Made by a program: the position numbers and the translations under genes. From positions 1-64,000 of the forward strand of contig JBJMFM010000010.1 in NCBI GenBank assembly GCA_045808425.1: a stretch of DNA of 64,000 nt, read 5' to 3'. Below the pieces are notes generated by a model. It did no database searches. It had not been told where the DNA came from and saw only the letters and a list, made by a program, of their open reading frames with translations. Of this stretch, positions 18,112 through 26,598 are shown one piece after another (positions within the stretch are counted from its first letter, which is position 1; each line of letters opens with the position of its first letter). This DNA is from JAFAQB01 sp045808425 (lineage in GTDB: Archaea; Thermoproteota; Nitrososphaeria; Nitrososphaerales; Nitrososphaeraceae).

Positions 18112-18267
18112 TCAGTGCGTCTCATCTTTTAGTCTTCTTCTTCTGAGGATCAGCGCAACTACAACCAGCACTACTAAAATAGATAGCATCGTGAAAAATG
18201 TCGCTTCGTCTCTTACGACTCCCTTGGGAAGGATGACTAATACAATTAAGTAAACTAGCTGTTGCAC
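18112..18267 (-). CDS. Short two-helix membrane peptide
   Basis: A 51-residue frame starting at GTG 18267. It has two hydrophobic segments (QLVYLIVLVILP and MLSILVVLVVVALIL) joined by a short polar turn (KGVVRDEATF). The C-terminus is basic (RRRRLKDETH), as expected for a cytoplasmic tail. No homologue is known to me; the coding case rests on the segment pattern and the positive tail. No clear ribosome binding site is seen. Confidence 0.4.
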   Translation of the reverse strand: MQQLVYLIVLVILPKGVVRDEATFFTMLSILVVLVVVALILRRRRLKDETH

Positions 18268-18470
18268 AGTAATCTTTGCATATAGTTGTATTTGGTGTTT
18301 ACTTTGCGAACTTGTGAATGATAAAAATTCTTGCTCAGTCTGACGTCATATCAATTGGCTGATCGACCTTAATGCGTACGTTACTGCCTAGCGAAACTAA
18401 GACAAAGTTATATACAAATAGCAAATGATTGATTCATAATAAATCAAGGGCGGTTGAACTTCAGTTTAAG

Positions 18471-18562
18471 AGGTGGGGAAGGGATTCGAACCCTTATAAA
18501 TTCGCTATCGGCAAAATCCATGATTTCTGCAGGCGAACGCATAGCCGCTCTGCCACCCCACC
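18471..18562 (-). tRNA. tRNA-Cys (anticodon GCA) with intron
   Basis: The minus strand gives acceptor GGTGGGG/CCCCACC with discriminator T, the base normally found in Cys tRNAs. The D arm is GCAGAGCGGCTATGC. The anticodon stem is TTCGC/GCGAA with loop CTGCAGA (anticodon GCA), and the T arm is AAGGG-TTCGAAT-CCCTT. A 20-base insert at about 18507-18526 interrupts the loop after position 37, the canonical archaeal intron site, where splicing endonuclease would cut a bulge-helix-bulge. The exact intron ends could shift by a base or two. Confidence 0.92.
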
Positions 18563-18698
18563 AAGAGGATATAGACTGTCCAGTTCTAATACTTGTAAGC
18601 GTTCTAAATTTAAAGCATTAGGTGCTAGTTTTCTGCCGTTAATATACGCATATATAGATTGATATCAAGTTTAAAAATATATAATTATCTGTATAGAA

Positions 18699-18923
18699 TC
18701 AGAGTTTTAGTACGTTCTTGGCAGCGAGACGGATATCTTCAGGTTTTATTGTCTTTCTACCTGCATGAACCGACAGATCTACTGCCTGAGTAGCAATTTT
18801 AAGTGCGACCTCCTCTAGGAGTCTTCTAAGTTCATCTGCTGCATCGTCGCTAACTCTCTCTGCACCCGACTTTTTAATGACGCGATACATTGCTGCAAGG
18901 CCCAGCTCTGGATTAGATGACAT
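18699..18923 (-). CDS. Archaeal histone
   Basis: A 74-residue histone-fold protein that dimerises and wraps DNA. The fold is plain: helix 1 AAMYRVIKKSG, loop AERVSDDA, long helix 2 ADELRRLLEEVALKIATQAV, loop HAGRKTI, helix 3 KPEDIRLAAKNVL. The frame is open to 19007, but a TATA box lies about 30 bases before the ATG at 18923, so the start at 18923 is chosen and the transcript would be nearly leaderless. It is divergent from the TatD gene. Confidence 0.93.
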   Translation of the reverse strand: MSSNPELGLAAMYRVIKKSGAERVSDDAADELRRLLEEVALKIATQAVDLSVHAGRKTIKPEDIRLAAKNVLKL

Positions 18924-18948
18924 ACTATCATGGAGACAGGGCCCCCCT

Positions 18949-18961
18949 CTATTTAAAAAAT
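18949..18961 (-). promoter_or_regulatory. TATA box of the histone gene
   Basis: On the minus strand the sequence reads TTTTTTAAATAGAG, about 26-38 bases before the histone ATG at 18923. In archaea a TATA element lies about 25 bases before the start of transcription, so the mRNA would begin next to the ATG. Confidence 0.5.
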
Positions 18962-19087
18962 ACATTTGTCTAATAAAAACACTCTCGTGTACGAGGGATT
19001 TCTTCATTTTTCAAGTAAGCAACCGAGTTAAATGCAACAGGAAGTCTCTGAAAATATTTATGTTATATAGATTAGTCTATTACATAT

Positions 19088-19870
19088 TTGCAGCCATTAT
19101 CATTTGATGCACATATTCACCTGACTGATAGTGCATATTCTAGTTACATACAGGATCTTCTGAACAACTTGAGAGCAATGAAGATTAATGCCTGCTCTGT
19201 GGCAGTGGACCTCACAACATCGCTTAAAACATTTGAGCTATTTGGCAACTCAACTCGTGATATTGTGACTCGATTTATAGGGATACATCCTGAATTTGCA
19301 GGTACAGAAAATATAACTGACTTCGTTAAAATCTTTAACGATAATAGTGACCTAATTGACGGAATTGGAGAAATCGGTCTTGACCGGGCCTACATAGGAG
19401 ATAATACAATCTCATATCAAAAACAGAAAGAAGTTTTTTGCACTATGCTCACTCTTTCTGAAACAACAAGGAAGCCCATATCAATACATTCTCGAGGCTC
19501 TTTAGATCAGATACTTGACGTGCTAAGTACATATAACACTGGAAAAGTACTTTTGCATTGGTTCAGTGGTAGCAAGAAGCAGTTACGGAAATGCATGGAC
19601 ATGGGTTTGTATGTAGGCTACGGACCACTTTTGGTGTACTCGGCTGAAAAGAAAGTCCTGCTAAAGAATACTCAAGTTGAACGTTTTCTTGTCGAAACGG
19701 ATGGACCTGTAAAATACTCCAGATGTTTTAAGGGGCTTACCCCACTGCCGAGCTCTTTTCTAGTTAGTGTAATAAGCTCTGCTTCCAGTGTTCTTGGAAA
19801 AACTTTCTATGAAACCAGAGATATTCTTAGAAAGAATTCTGAAGATTTCCTTAGCACCAGTAAATTATAA
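19088..19870 (+). CDS. TatD-family metal-dependent hydrolase
   Basis: A 260-residue amidohydrolase-fold protein of the TatD DNase group, metal-dependent 3'-5' exonucleases linked to DNA repair. Metal ligands are seen in FDAHIHL, GIGEIGLD, ISIHSRG and VLLHWFSG, and the last Asp in LVETDGPVK. The start is a TTG at 19088 (MQPLSFDAHIH); no ATG precedes the first ligand. The length fits the family. It is transcribed away from the histone gene. Confidence 0.85.
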   Translation: MQPLSFDAHIHLTDSAYSSYIQDLLNNLRAMKINACSVAVDLTTSLKTFELFGNSTRDIVTRFIGIHPEFAGTENITDFVKIFNDNSDLIDGIGEIGLDRAYIGDNTISYQKQKEVFCTMLTLSETTRKPISIHSRGSLDQILDVLSTYNTGKVLLHWFSGSKKQLRKCMDMGLYVGYGPLLVYSAEKKVLLKNTQVERFLVETDGPVKYSRCFKGLTPLPSSFLVSVISSASSVLGKTFYETRDILRKNSEDFLSTSKL

Positions 19871-20077
19871 TTGTTATAGTTCTACGACGATTAAAGTTAC
19901 AGTATAATATTTTTGAATGAATTTTATTGGCTTTGCTAAGGTAGGACAAACAAAATAAAAAGGCAATGGATGTCTCGAATGTTACTATAGTGATGATAAT
20001 AAAAATGTCTGCTCAGAAGAGGGACAAAAATTTCTTGTTTCAGGTCTGGATAGCTACAAAAAAGAAATAACGTGTAT

Positions 20078-20686
20078 TTATTGAGGCAGCTCTGCTGTTT
20101 GCGGTTGATTTTGATTTTGGTCTTTGACGAGCCTGACTATAACATCAGAAACTGAGCAGTTCATTTTTGTTTTTTCCTTGAGGATCTGTCTGTAGGCTTC
20201 TAATGTGATATAAACTGGAATTGAACCAGTGCCTTCAAGCAAAGACTTTACCCTATACAGACCGTTTTCTATTCCTCTTTCTGCAGTCTTCTTTAGCTTT
20301 ACTCTGTCCATGAGTCCGCCAAGCGGGCCCATAGGCATATCATAATCAACACTAATGCTGGTCTTTGTCTTCTTGTCACTAATCTCTTCGAATTCAACAG
20401 TAATTTGCCAGTGTTTAAAAGGGCCTTCAATCATTTTTGCTACTATCTTGCGACGTGGTATGTAATCAATTGTCTCGCAGTCCCATTCCAATTTCTTTCC
20501 ATCAAAATCGCCACTAATTCTAAAGATAGTACCCACGCCAAATCCATTTTTTACCTCAATAGGAATAATGTTCAAGCCCATATTTTCTGGGAATTGATCC
20601 GCCATATGTTCAGGTCTAGCGAAATAAGTGAAGACTTCATTCACAGGACTGTTAATTTCAAGGGTTTTACTGATAGTAGTCGTCAT
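20078..20686 (-). CDS. SRPBCC-fold protein (polyketide cyclase/CoxG-like)
   Basis: A 202-residue protein with a START/SRPBCC hydrophobic-pocket domain in its first 145 residues. It begins MTTTISKTLEINSPVNEV, then FTYFARPEHMADQFP, VGTIFRI and WDCETIDYIPRRKIV, ending in a long helix. The C-terminal 45 residues (VYITLEAYRQILKEKTKMN, SVSDVIVRLVKDQ) look like a ribbon-helix-helix-type segment added to the lipid-binding fold. I placed the start at the ATG 20686; the frame is open to 20758. The ligand is unknown. Confidence 0.75.
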   Translation of the reverse strand: MTTTISKTLEINSPVNEVFTYFARPEHMADQFPENMGLNIIPIEVKNGFGVGTIFRISGDFDGKKLEWDCETIDYIPRRKIVAKMIEGPFKHWQITVEFEEISDKKTKTSISVDYDMPMGPLGGLMDRVKLKKTAERGIENGLYRVKSLLEGTGSIPVYITLEAYRQILKEKTKMNCSVSDVIVRLVKDQNQNQPQTAELPQ

Positions 20687-20972
20687 AACCTGTGAAAATA
20701 AATTCTCTGAACTGAATTTAAAGGTTTCTTGTGTATAAATTTTCTTCCAGTGTTTCAATTATCACGCCTGCAATAGGTGCGTTATTATCTTGAGCCTAGT
20801 ATACAATTATTCTGAATATCTTAATGATTTTATGTTGAATTTGCAAAAATACTAGATAATCTATATTTTATATCAACCCTATGGATAAGTGAGTATTTCT
20901 ACCTGTTCTAGTGATGACCTTTTGCAAGATTGAATTAAAAAACGGTCCAATACTTATATGAAATCGGATGTG

Positions 20973-21926
20973 TCAGGCCAGAGGGTTTTTATTTATGATT
21001 TCGTCCAGACATTCTATAATATCGCTTTTTGCAATAGGTATAGGATTATTGTCAAGATGGCCCCGATCTGGCATTATTACATCTGCTGCTTTATCAAGCG
21101 GTTGCTTTAGAGTTAAAGGTTCGAATTTTAATTTTTGACAAATCCGCTTAAATCGTTCGTAATATATAGACTTGTTAAATTTATGTGCAACAGTAGTGCA
21201 CGACGACAGAGCATATCCATGAGGTACACCTTCGTTTGAAAATACATATGATAGAGCATGACCTAAAGTAGTAGAGGCATTTCCAAAACCTATGCCTGAG
21301 AGCATTGCTCCATATGGCAGCAAGTGAGATTTATCGTTGATAATAGCATCCTCTAAAATATCAAACGCTTCTCTGCAAAATAGTTTTGTAAATGGATTGG
21401 CAAGCTTACTGTCAAATGCCTCTGAGGCCTGAGCGGCTGCGTCACATGCAGAATTTCTCATAATATTAAATGGCGTACCAGGCAAGAAATATGGGTCAAC
21501 AATCGCTGCATCTGCTAGAAAGGCCTCATCTTGAAGCAATTTTTTTTTGTGCTCAAAGCTGATAACAGCATAGGTCGTCATCTCCGCGCCAGTCCCGAAA
21601 GTTGTTGGAATAAGAATCTTAGGTATGCCTGTGAGTTTACCGAGATATTTGCATACATCCATCGAGCTTCCACCTCCAAGGCCTATATAAGCAGAAATAT
21701 CTTTTTTACCTTCATATTCTTTTCTTATTGTTTCAACGGTTTCAATTGCAGGATCAGGTGTCACCTTGTCGTAGACCTCATAGTTCTTTATCTGCATGTA
21801 CTCTAGCCATTTATTGTAAATATCAGGAGTTGTTGTCGTTATAATTAATGAGTTCTTTGGATATTCAAATTCCTTGGCTGCATTTTCGCCAAAGGCTATT
21901 TTTTTTGGAGTCATGACCTTCCACAT
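20973..21926 (-). CDS. Iron-containing alcohol dehydrogenase family protein
   Basis: A 317-residue group III alcohol dehydrogenase. The NAD(P) motif GGGSSMD lies at 84-90 and PTTFGTGAE at 107-115. Two late histidines of the metal site are in GVPHGYAL and VAHKFN. The early pair, normally D-x3-H, here reads CDAAAQ (D162, Q166), so one metal ligand is replaced by Gln. In ammonia-oxidising archaea a member of this family is the malonic (and possibly succinic) semialdehyde reductase of the 3-hydroxypropionate/4-hydroxybutyrate cycle; that is a plausible role here but not provable from sequence. The length is short for the family (usually 350-390). Confidence 0.8.
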   Translation of the reverse strand: MWKVMTPKKIAFGENAAKEFEYPKNSLIITTTTPDIYNKWLEYMQIKNYEVYDKVTPDPAIETVETIRKEYEGKKDISAYIGLGGGSSMDVCKYLGKLTGIPKILIPTTFGTGAEMTTYAVISFEHKKKLLQDEAFLADAAIVDPYFLPGTPFNIMRNSACDAAAQASEAFDSKLANPFTKLFCREAFDILEDAIINDKSHLLPYGAMLSGIGFGNASTTLGHALSYVFSNEGVPHGYALSSCTTVAHKFNKSIYYERFKRICQKLKFEPLTLKQPLDKAADVIMPDRGHLDNNPIPIAKSDIIECLDEIINKNPLA

Positions 21927-22097
21927 AAGAAATCAGGTTATTAGCTTGGGGTTTTATGCTTTACTGACCTACTAGATATGTTAATGCATAAAAAGAATCA
22001 TTGTCATTAATTATTATCAGTTAAACCTGCTAATTTAGCGCCTTCGTCTGCGTGCATATCTGTTTTAATTTGTTTTGGTCGTCGATGGCAACGACGA

Positions 22098-22556
22098 TTA
22101 GCTGGTAGACGATGTTTTAAGTATGTTTTGAATATCTATGATTTTCCTAGAGTATAAAACAGTAATTAATATCATTGCGAATAGCACCAGCCCAAGACCG
22201 AGGTGCACCGTTACCAGCATTGCATGCAATCGTTCTACTATTACTACTGCGCCGAGAGTTATTTGGCCTATGGCAGCACAGCTAGCAATTGTCGAGGCTA
22301 TTTTCATTGCCTTTGGGGTAATTTTTGACCTTAAGGTGAAGAACATGGTGAGAAATACTAACAAGGCAGTTGTAGCAGCCACAGACCTGTGAAAGTACTC
22401 TATAAGAAATTCGCTCATAGGAACAAAACCAGCAGGACAAAGTGGCCATTTAGGACATGTTAGTCCTACCCCTGAAGCGCTGACATAACCGCCTATAAAC
22501 ATAAGAGTAAAGACTGATCCAAGCGTGACAAGAGGAAGCGTTTTGATGAGCGCCAT
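22098..22556 (-). CDS. ctaA: Heme A synthase, compact form (CtaA/COX15)
   Basis: A 152-residue membrane protein with four hydrophobic segments, equal to one half of the eight-helix bacterial enzyme. It converts heme O to heme A for the terminal oxidase. GLTCPKWPLCP gives the paired cysteines of the outer loop. Heme-binding His residues sit in EYFHRSVAA and TVHLGLGLV. Compact four-helix forms are known in archaea and probably dimerise. It lies downstream of the cupredoxin and coxA genes; the heme O synthase that supplies it is at 50680. Confidence 0.88.
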   Translation of the reverse strand: MALIKTLPLVTLGSVFTLMFIGGYVSASGVGLTCPKWPLCPAGFVPMSEFLIEYFHRSVAATTALLVFLTMFFTLRSKITPKAMKIASTIASCAAIGQITLGAVVIVERLHAMLVTVHLGLGLVLFAMILITVLYSRKIIDIQNILKTSSTS

Positions 22557-22680
22557 ATTATGATTATAATATATACCTTTTTTTCTTCTTTCTCCGGCTA
22601 TGTCTGATACTTTAAATCAATTGTCAATGTCGCCAGCAAGTGATAAATTGTGCTGCTACTATAATACCAGAGCATTCAGA

Positions 22681-23688
22681 TCACTGAACTTTTAGTGTTC
22701 CTGTCATATACGGATGAAGGTCACAGTGGAAAGGATATTCACCTGCCTTGAGACTAGCTGTAGAAAATTTCCCTGATGCGCTAGGACTGATAATGCTTGT
22801 ATCAAAATCCTTACCTTTATTTGGATCCTCTAATGTTTTGCCACTTGTGACTGTGTGTGGACTCTGATCTTTATTTTGTACTTGTACGGTATCACCTGTC
22901 TTTACAGACAGGGTAGCAGGCTGATAAGAAGGATTACCCTGAACAGAGGCGCCCTGTGGAATAGATAGGGTAGGTCCAGAAGCTGCTGTAGGGGAAGTAC
23001 TGGCTGTGCCAGCTGCCCCTCCGGCACCAGCAGCCGCTGGACTTGAAGTAGCATTGCCTTGAGAAGATGAAGACGAAGAAGATGAAGCAGAAGCAGCAGT
23101 AACTGTAAGCTTCGCAGTCATATATGGATGTATTTGACAATAATACGCCAGTACCTCTCCAACCTTTACATTCTTAATTTCGATGGGATCCGAGTTCGAT
23201 CCTGCATTGATCATTTTTGTATCAAACGCTTTGCCAGAATTTGCATCAGTAGCACCAGAACCAGATGTTGCAGTATGCACAGTAGTGTCTTTATTTTGCC
23301 ATACTACTTTACTTGCAAGTGGTACTTTACCATCCGCTGGTTCATAATTGGGATTCCCTTGTACAGAAGCGCCTGCCAATATGGTTATCGCAGTAGCACC
23401 AGGTGGAAGAGCGGCGGCAGGCTGTGTGCTTGCAGCCGTACCGCCACCACCACCAACAGCCCCAGAAGAAGCACCCCCTCCTGCTGTTGTTGTTCCACCC
23501 TCAGTACCACCAGAAGACGCTGCTTTTGTTGTAATCGTTGAAACAGGCGGTGGATTTTTCGCAAAGTTATGCCAATTTGGGACTGCTACAGCCGCACCAA
23601 AAGCTATCACAACAACTATGATCGCAAGGCCTTTTGCCATGCGTCTGCCGCTAGTTCTAATGATGTGGCTCTCGTCTTCGGTAGTCAT
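22681..23688 (-). CDS. Membrane-anchored protein with two cupredoxin domains
   Basis: A 335-residue blue-copper protein facing the outside. An N-terminal membrane anchor (AIIVVVIAFGAAVAV) is followed by a Gly/Ala/Ser/Thr-rich linker. Two plastocyanin-like domains follow. The ligands of domain 1 are H138, C184, H187 and M190 (YYCQIHPYM); those of domain 2 are H278, C322, H325 and M328 (FHCDLHPYM). The domains are joined by a Ser/Ala-rich linker. The start codon (23688) lies inside the end of coxA, a 32-base overlap, so it is co-translated with the oxidase and may carry electrons to it. Domain 2 is almost identical in DNA to the end of coxB. Confidence 0.9.
   Translation of the reverse strand: MTTEDESHIIRTSGRRMAKGLAIIVVVIAFGAAVAVPNWHNFAKNPPPVSTITTKAASSGGTEGGTTTAGGGASSGAVGGGGGTAASTQPAAALPPGATAITILAGASVQGNPNYEPADGKVPLASKVVWQNKDTTVHTATSGSGATDANSGKAFDTKMINAGSNSDPIEIKNVKVGEVLAYYCQIHPYMTAKLTVTAASASSSSSSSSQGNATSSPAAAGAGGAAGTASTSPTAASGPTLSIPQGASVQGNPSYQPATLSVKTGDTVQVQNKDQSPHTVTSGKTLEDPNKGKDFDTSIISPSASGKFSTASLKAGEYPFHCDLHPYMTGTLKVQ
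22688..22992 (-). repeat. 305-bp near-identical copper-domain cassette, copy 1
   Basis: This segment encodes cupredoxin domain 2 of the gene at 22681-23688. It matches 25476-25780 base for base in the same orientation with about five differences (roughly 98%). The match begins just inside the stop codon and ends abruptly in the linker. Confidence 0.95.
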
Positions 23689-25180
23689 AATATTCCTCAC
23701 TAATACCAAACGGATCTCTCATATCTGCTAGCTTACCGCTGCCCGCGCTTTTTATCAAGTTCACAAGCATTAGTATATAGGAAGGTCCGATCATCCAGGC
23801 GCCTACTGAAGCTATTTGGTTCATTATAATTAGCGCAGGAACCGGCAAATAGTCAAATACTCTTCTTGGCATTCCTTGTAATCCAAGCAAATGCTGAGTC
23901 ATAAATACCAATATGATGCCTATGAATGCTACCGCAAAGTGAACCTTGGCCCACTTTTCATTGTACATTCTTCCTGTAATTAATGGGAACAGGTAATAGA
24001 TGAAGCCTGTAAATATAAGAGAGACAGTTCCCATCAACAACAAGTGAAAGTGTCCAACAACAAAGTAGCTGTCATGTGTGATAAAGTCCAATGGCATGGC
24101 TGTATTTACTACTCCTCCTGCACCTGACGTAAAGAATAACATGATACCGCCTACCGCGAACAACATCGGGGCTGCAAATCTGATTCTTCCACCCCACATT
24201 GTTGCTATCCAATTGAAAACATGCATAGACGAAGCAGGTACGGCAGCCAACGTTCCTACCATAAACACAGTCTTTTCAGTGAAACTCATGCCTGTTGCAA
24301 ACATATGATGAGCCCATGAAGCAAATCCAATTGTGCCTAACAATATGAATGCTGTTACTCCTGACTGGTAACTGAAGATCGGTTTCCTAGAGAATTTAGG
24401 TATAAGCTCATAAGCCATACCTACAGCTGGTATCAAGAATATATACACCTCAGGATGGAATGTAAACCAGAACAGATGCTGGTATGCAATTGGATCTCCA
24501 CCCATGGCTGGATTGAAAAAGCCAGATATACCGAGTCTATCAGTATACGTCATAATCAGTGCAGACGCCACTGTTGGCATCGAAACAATTATCATAAATG
24601 ATGTTATTAGAGTAGCCCACGCAAATAATGACATTTTCATTATTGGCAAATCAGGATGCTTCATCTTTAGTATAGTAACGACGAAGTTAATCGAACCAAG
24701 TATAGAAGAAATTCCAAGGATCTTCATACCAAAGACCCACATGTCGGCAGCAGGTCCTGCGGCCCTAATAATAGAATATGGAGGATAAGCTGTCCAGCCA
24801 GTATCGGAGAACCCCAGCCATATTAGTGCACCTGCAACAGGGATCATCCAGTAGGCTACCGCATTTAGCTTTGGCCATGCCATATCTTTGTATCTGACCA
24901 TAATAGGGATGAGATAGTTTCCTACACCAGCTCCGAAAGGAATTACCCATAATAGCAACATCGTAGTTCCATGTACTGTGAAGAAGCGTTCAAAATCATT
25001 TGGACTTGAGAATATTTGCTGCCCGGGTAAGAATAGCTCTGCACGTATTGCAAGCGCAAGTCCACCTCCAGCTATAAGAAACGCAATTGATGTTATAATG
25101 TAAAGCAGACCAATATCTGTGTGATGAGTAGAAAAAAGAATCTCCCACATAGGACGAGGCTTCTTAACTTCTAGAACCAA
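23657..25180 (-). CDS. coxA: Heme-copper terminal oxidase subunit I
   Basis: A 507-residue, twelve-helix membrane protein that reduces O2 to water and pumps protons. The low-spin heme His is in FTVHGTTML. The helix VI motif FHPEVYIFLIP holds the CuB His, the proton-channel Glu and the cross-linking Tyr, placing it in the A1 type. WAHHMFATGM gives the two CuB histidines, and HDSYFVVGHFHLLLMG the heme a3 and low-spin heme ligands. The start is a TTG at 25180 (MVLEVKKPRP). A 288-base gap separates it from coxB upstream. Its end overlaps the downstream cupredoxin gene. Confidence 0.96.
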   Translation of the reverse strand: MVLEVKKPRPMWEILFSTHHTDIGLLYIITSIAFLIAGGGLALAIRAELFLPGQQIFSSPNDFERFFTVHGTTMLLLWVIPFGAGVGNYLIPIMVRYKDMAWPKLNAVAYWMIPVAGALIWLGFSDTGWTAYPPYSIIRAAGPAADMWVFGMKILGISSILGSINFVVTILKMKHPDLPIMKMSLFAWATLITSFMIIVSMPTVASALIMTYTDRLGISGFFNPAMGGDPIAYQHLFWFTFHPEVYIFLIPAVGMAYELIPKFSRKPIFSYQSGVTAFILLGTIGFASWAHHMFATGMSFTEKTVFMVGTLAAVPASSMHVFNWIATMWGGRIRFAAPMLFAVGGIMLFFTSGAGGVVNTAMPLDFITHDSYFVVGHFHLLLMGTVSLIFTGFIYYLFPLITGRMYNEKWAKVHFAVAFIGIILVFMTQHLLGLQGMPRRVFDYLPVPALIIMNQIASVGAWMIGPSYILMLVNLIKSAGSGKLADMRDPFGISEEYYDYRRREPHH

Positions 25181-25468
25181 TGCACATATCCACCTATTTT
25201 GTACATATGATTCTTAATGTAAATAAAAGTATTTTGTTTTTCAGTTATGTAAGATATAGTGTGGTTGCAATTTATTAAGTAAATAGCAAAAAAACTCACA
25301 CATACCTTGCTTGTTAGTAAGGAATCTATCCGAATAGAACAAGTTCATTTACAAAGAGTCGAAGATTGGTGAAACCTTGGGGGCATGTTTATGGTTGCTG
25401 TTTACTAACGAGTAGCGCGTTTCAGTGTATATAATATTTACTTCGCTTAACTATTGCTGTTCTTTCAC

Positions 25469-26296
25469 CTATTGCACTTTTAGTGTTCCTGTCATATACG
25501 GATGAAGGTCACAGTGGAAAGGATATTCACCTGCCTTGAGACTAGCTGTAGAAATTTTCGCTGATGCGCTAGGACTGATAATGCTTGTATCAAAATCCTT
25601 ACCTTTATTGGGATCCTCTAATGTTTTGCCACTTGTGACTGTGTGTGGACTCTGGTCTTTATTTAGTACTTGTACGGTATCACCTGTCTTTACAGACAGG
25701 GTAGCAGGCTGATAAGAAGGATTACCCTGAACAGAGGCGCCCTGTGGAATAGATAGGGTAGGTCCAGAAGCTGCTGTAGGAGTGGCAGAACTTGTAGTTC
25801 CACCGCTTGGAGCGGCAGGACCTGCTCCTCCTACTGCGGAGGTTTCGTTAGTAGGAGCGTAATCAAAACCTTTCGCAGTTGCTGGTTCCACTAACACTTT
25901 TGCTCTCATGTTATAGTGTAATAAACCACAATACTCTCTGCATTGAATCAGGTATTCTCCGGGCTGATCAAAGACATTCCATACCGTGTTAACTCTACCT
26001 GGAACTGCATCCATAAGTATGGTAAAGTCAGGGATATTAAATGAGTGAATGACATCTTTAGAAACGGTTTCAAATCTGTATGGTACACCAGCTTTTACAT
26101 GCAGCTGACCAACTTCTTGTGTTCCATTAGCATGTTCAAAAGTCCAGAACCACTGCTGGCCTATTGCCTTAATAGTTTGAGCCTGAGGAGGAATAGCCTC
26201 TAGTCTATGTTCAGTATTCCAAGCGTCGGCTCCTACCCATGTAAGAAGCGCTATTACGACGCCAACATAAAGCCACTCATATGTTGCATGACCCAT
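25469..26296 (-). CDS. coxB: Oxidase subunit II with CuA domain fused to a cupredoxin domain
   Basis: A 275-residue protein. One membrane helix (about 6-24, WLYVGVVIALLTWVGADAW) is followed by the CuA domain (about 40-135) with ligands H84, C119, C123, H127 and M130 in CREYCGLLHYNM. A Gly/Ala/Thr linker leads to a second, blue-copper domain (about 178-275) with H218, C262, H265 and M268. CuA takes electrons for subunit I. The extra domain is not part of ordinary CoxB. Only one transmembrane helix is encoded; the first is in the upstream gene, whose TAA overlaps this ATG (TAATG). Confidence 0.95.
   Translation of the reverse strand: MGHATYEWLYVGVVIALLTWVGADAWNTEHRLEAIPPQAQTIKAIGQQWFWTFEHANGTQEVGQLHVKAGVPYRFETVSKDVIHSFNIPDFTILMDAVPGRVNTVWNVFDQPGEYLIQCREYCGLLHYNMRAKVLVEPATAKGFDYAPTNETSAVGGAGPAAPSGGTTSSATPTAASGPTLSIPQGASVQGNPSYQPATLSVKTGDTVQVLNKDQSPHTVTSGKTLEDPNKGKDFDTSIISPSASAKISTASLKAGEYPFHCDLHPYMTGTLKVQ
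25476..25780 (-). repeat. 305-bp near-identical copper-domain cassette, copy 2
   Basis: This is the partner of 22688-22992, 2788 bases away, coding the C-terminal cupredoxin of CoxB. The few substitutions include changes in the residues before the EYPFHCDLHPYM motif. Such identity in linked genes suggests a recent duplication or continuing gene conversion. Confidence 0.95.
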
Positions 26297-26598
26297 TATC
26301 TATATGTGCCCTCCGTTGGCTCGCGAGGTATAATATTCTTTTTATTACCTTCTCTGAATCTCCATCCAACATAGATAATACTACCCTGAACAACGGCACC
26401 TACAACAAAGGCTGCTACCATGCCTCTGTAAAAAAGAGCCCAAATCTCAACTCTTCTATTAAGATACTGCTGTGCTTGAGAAGAAGTAGATGATTCTTGA
26501 GCGAAGGCTGGCAGAATAACAAGACTTAAAATGAATATTGCAGCAAGAGGACAAAGAACTGCTAAAAGCAATCCCAAATTTGATCTTAGTAATTTCAT
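26296..26598 (-). CDS. First membrane segment of split oxidase subunit II
   Basis: A 100-residue protein starting at the ATG 26598. A signal-like hydrophobic stretch (LGLLLAVLCPLAAIFILSLV) ends in AFAQ. A second helix follows (ALFYRGMVAAFVVGAVVQG, then SIIYVGWRFR), which looks like transmembrane helix 1 of CoxB (helix followed by YxxxxFR). Its stop overlaps the coxB start (TAATG), so the two are translated together. I infer that subunit II is made as two chains. Frame is open further up to 26631, but ATG 26598 begins the signal peptide. Confidence 0.75.
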   Translation of the reverse strand: MKLLRSNLGLLLAVLCPLAAIFILSLVILPAFAQESSTSSQAQQYLNRRVEIWALFYRGMVAAFVVGAVVQGSIIYVGWRFREGNKKNIIPREPTEGTYR

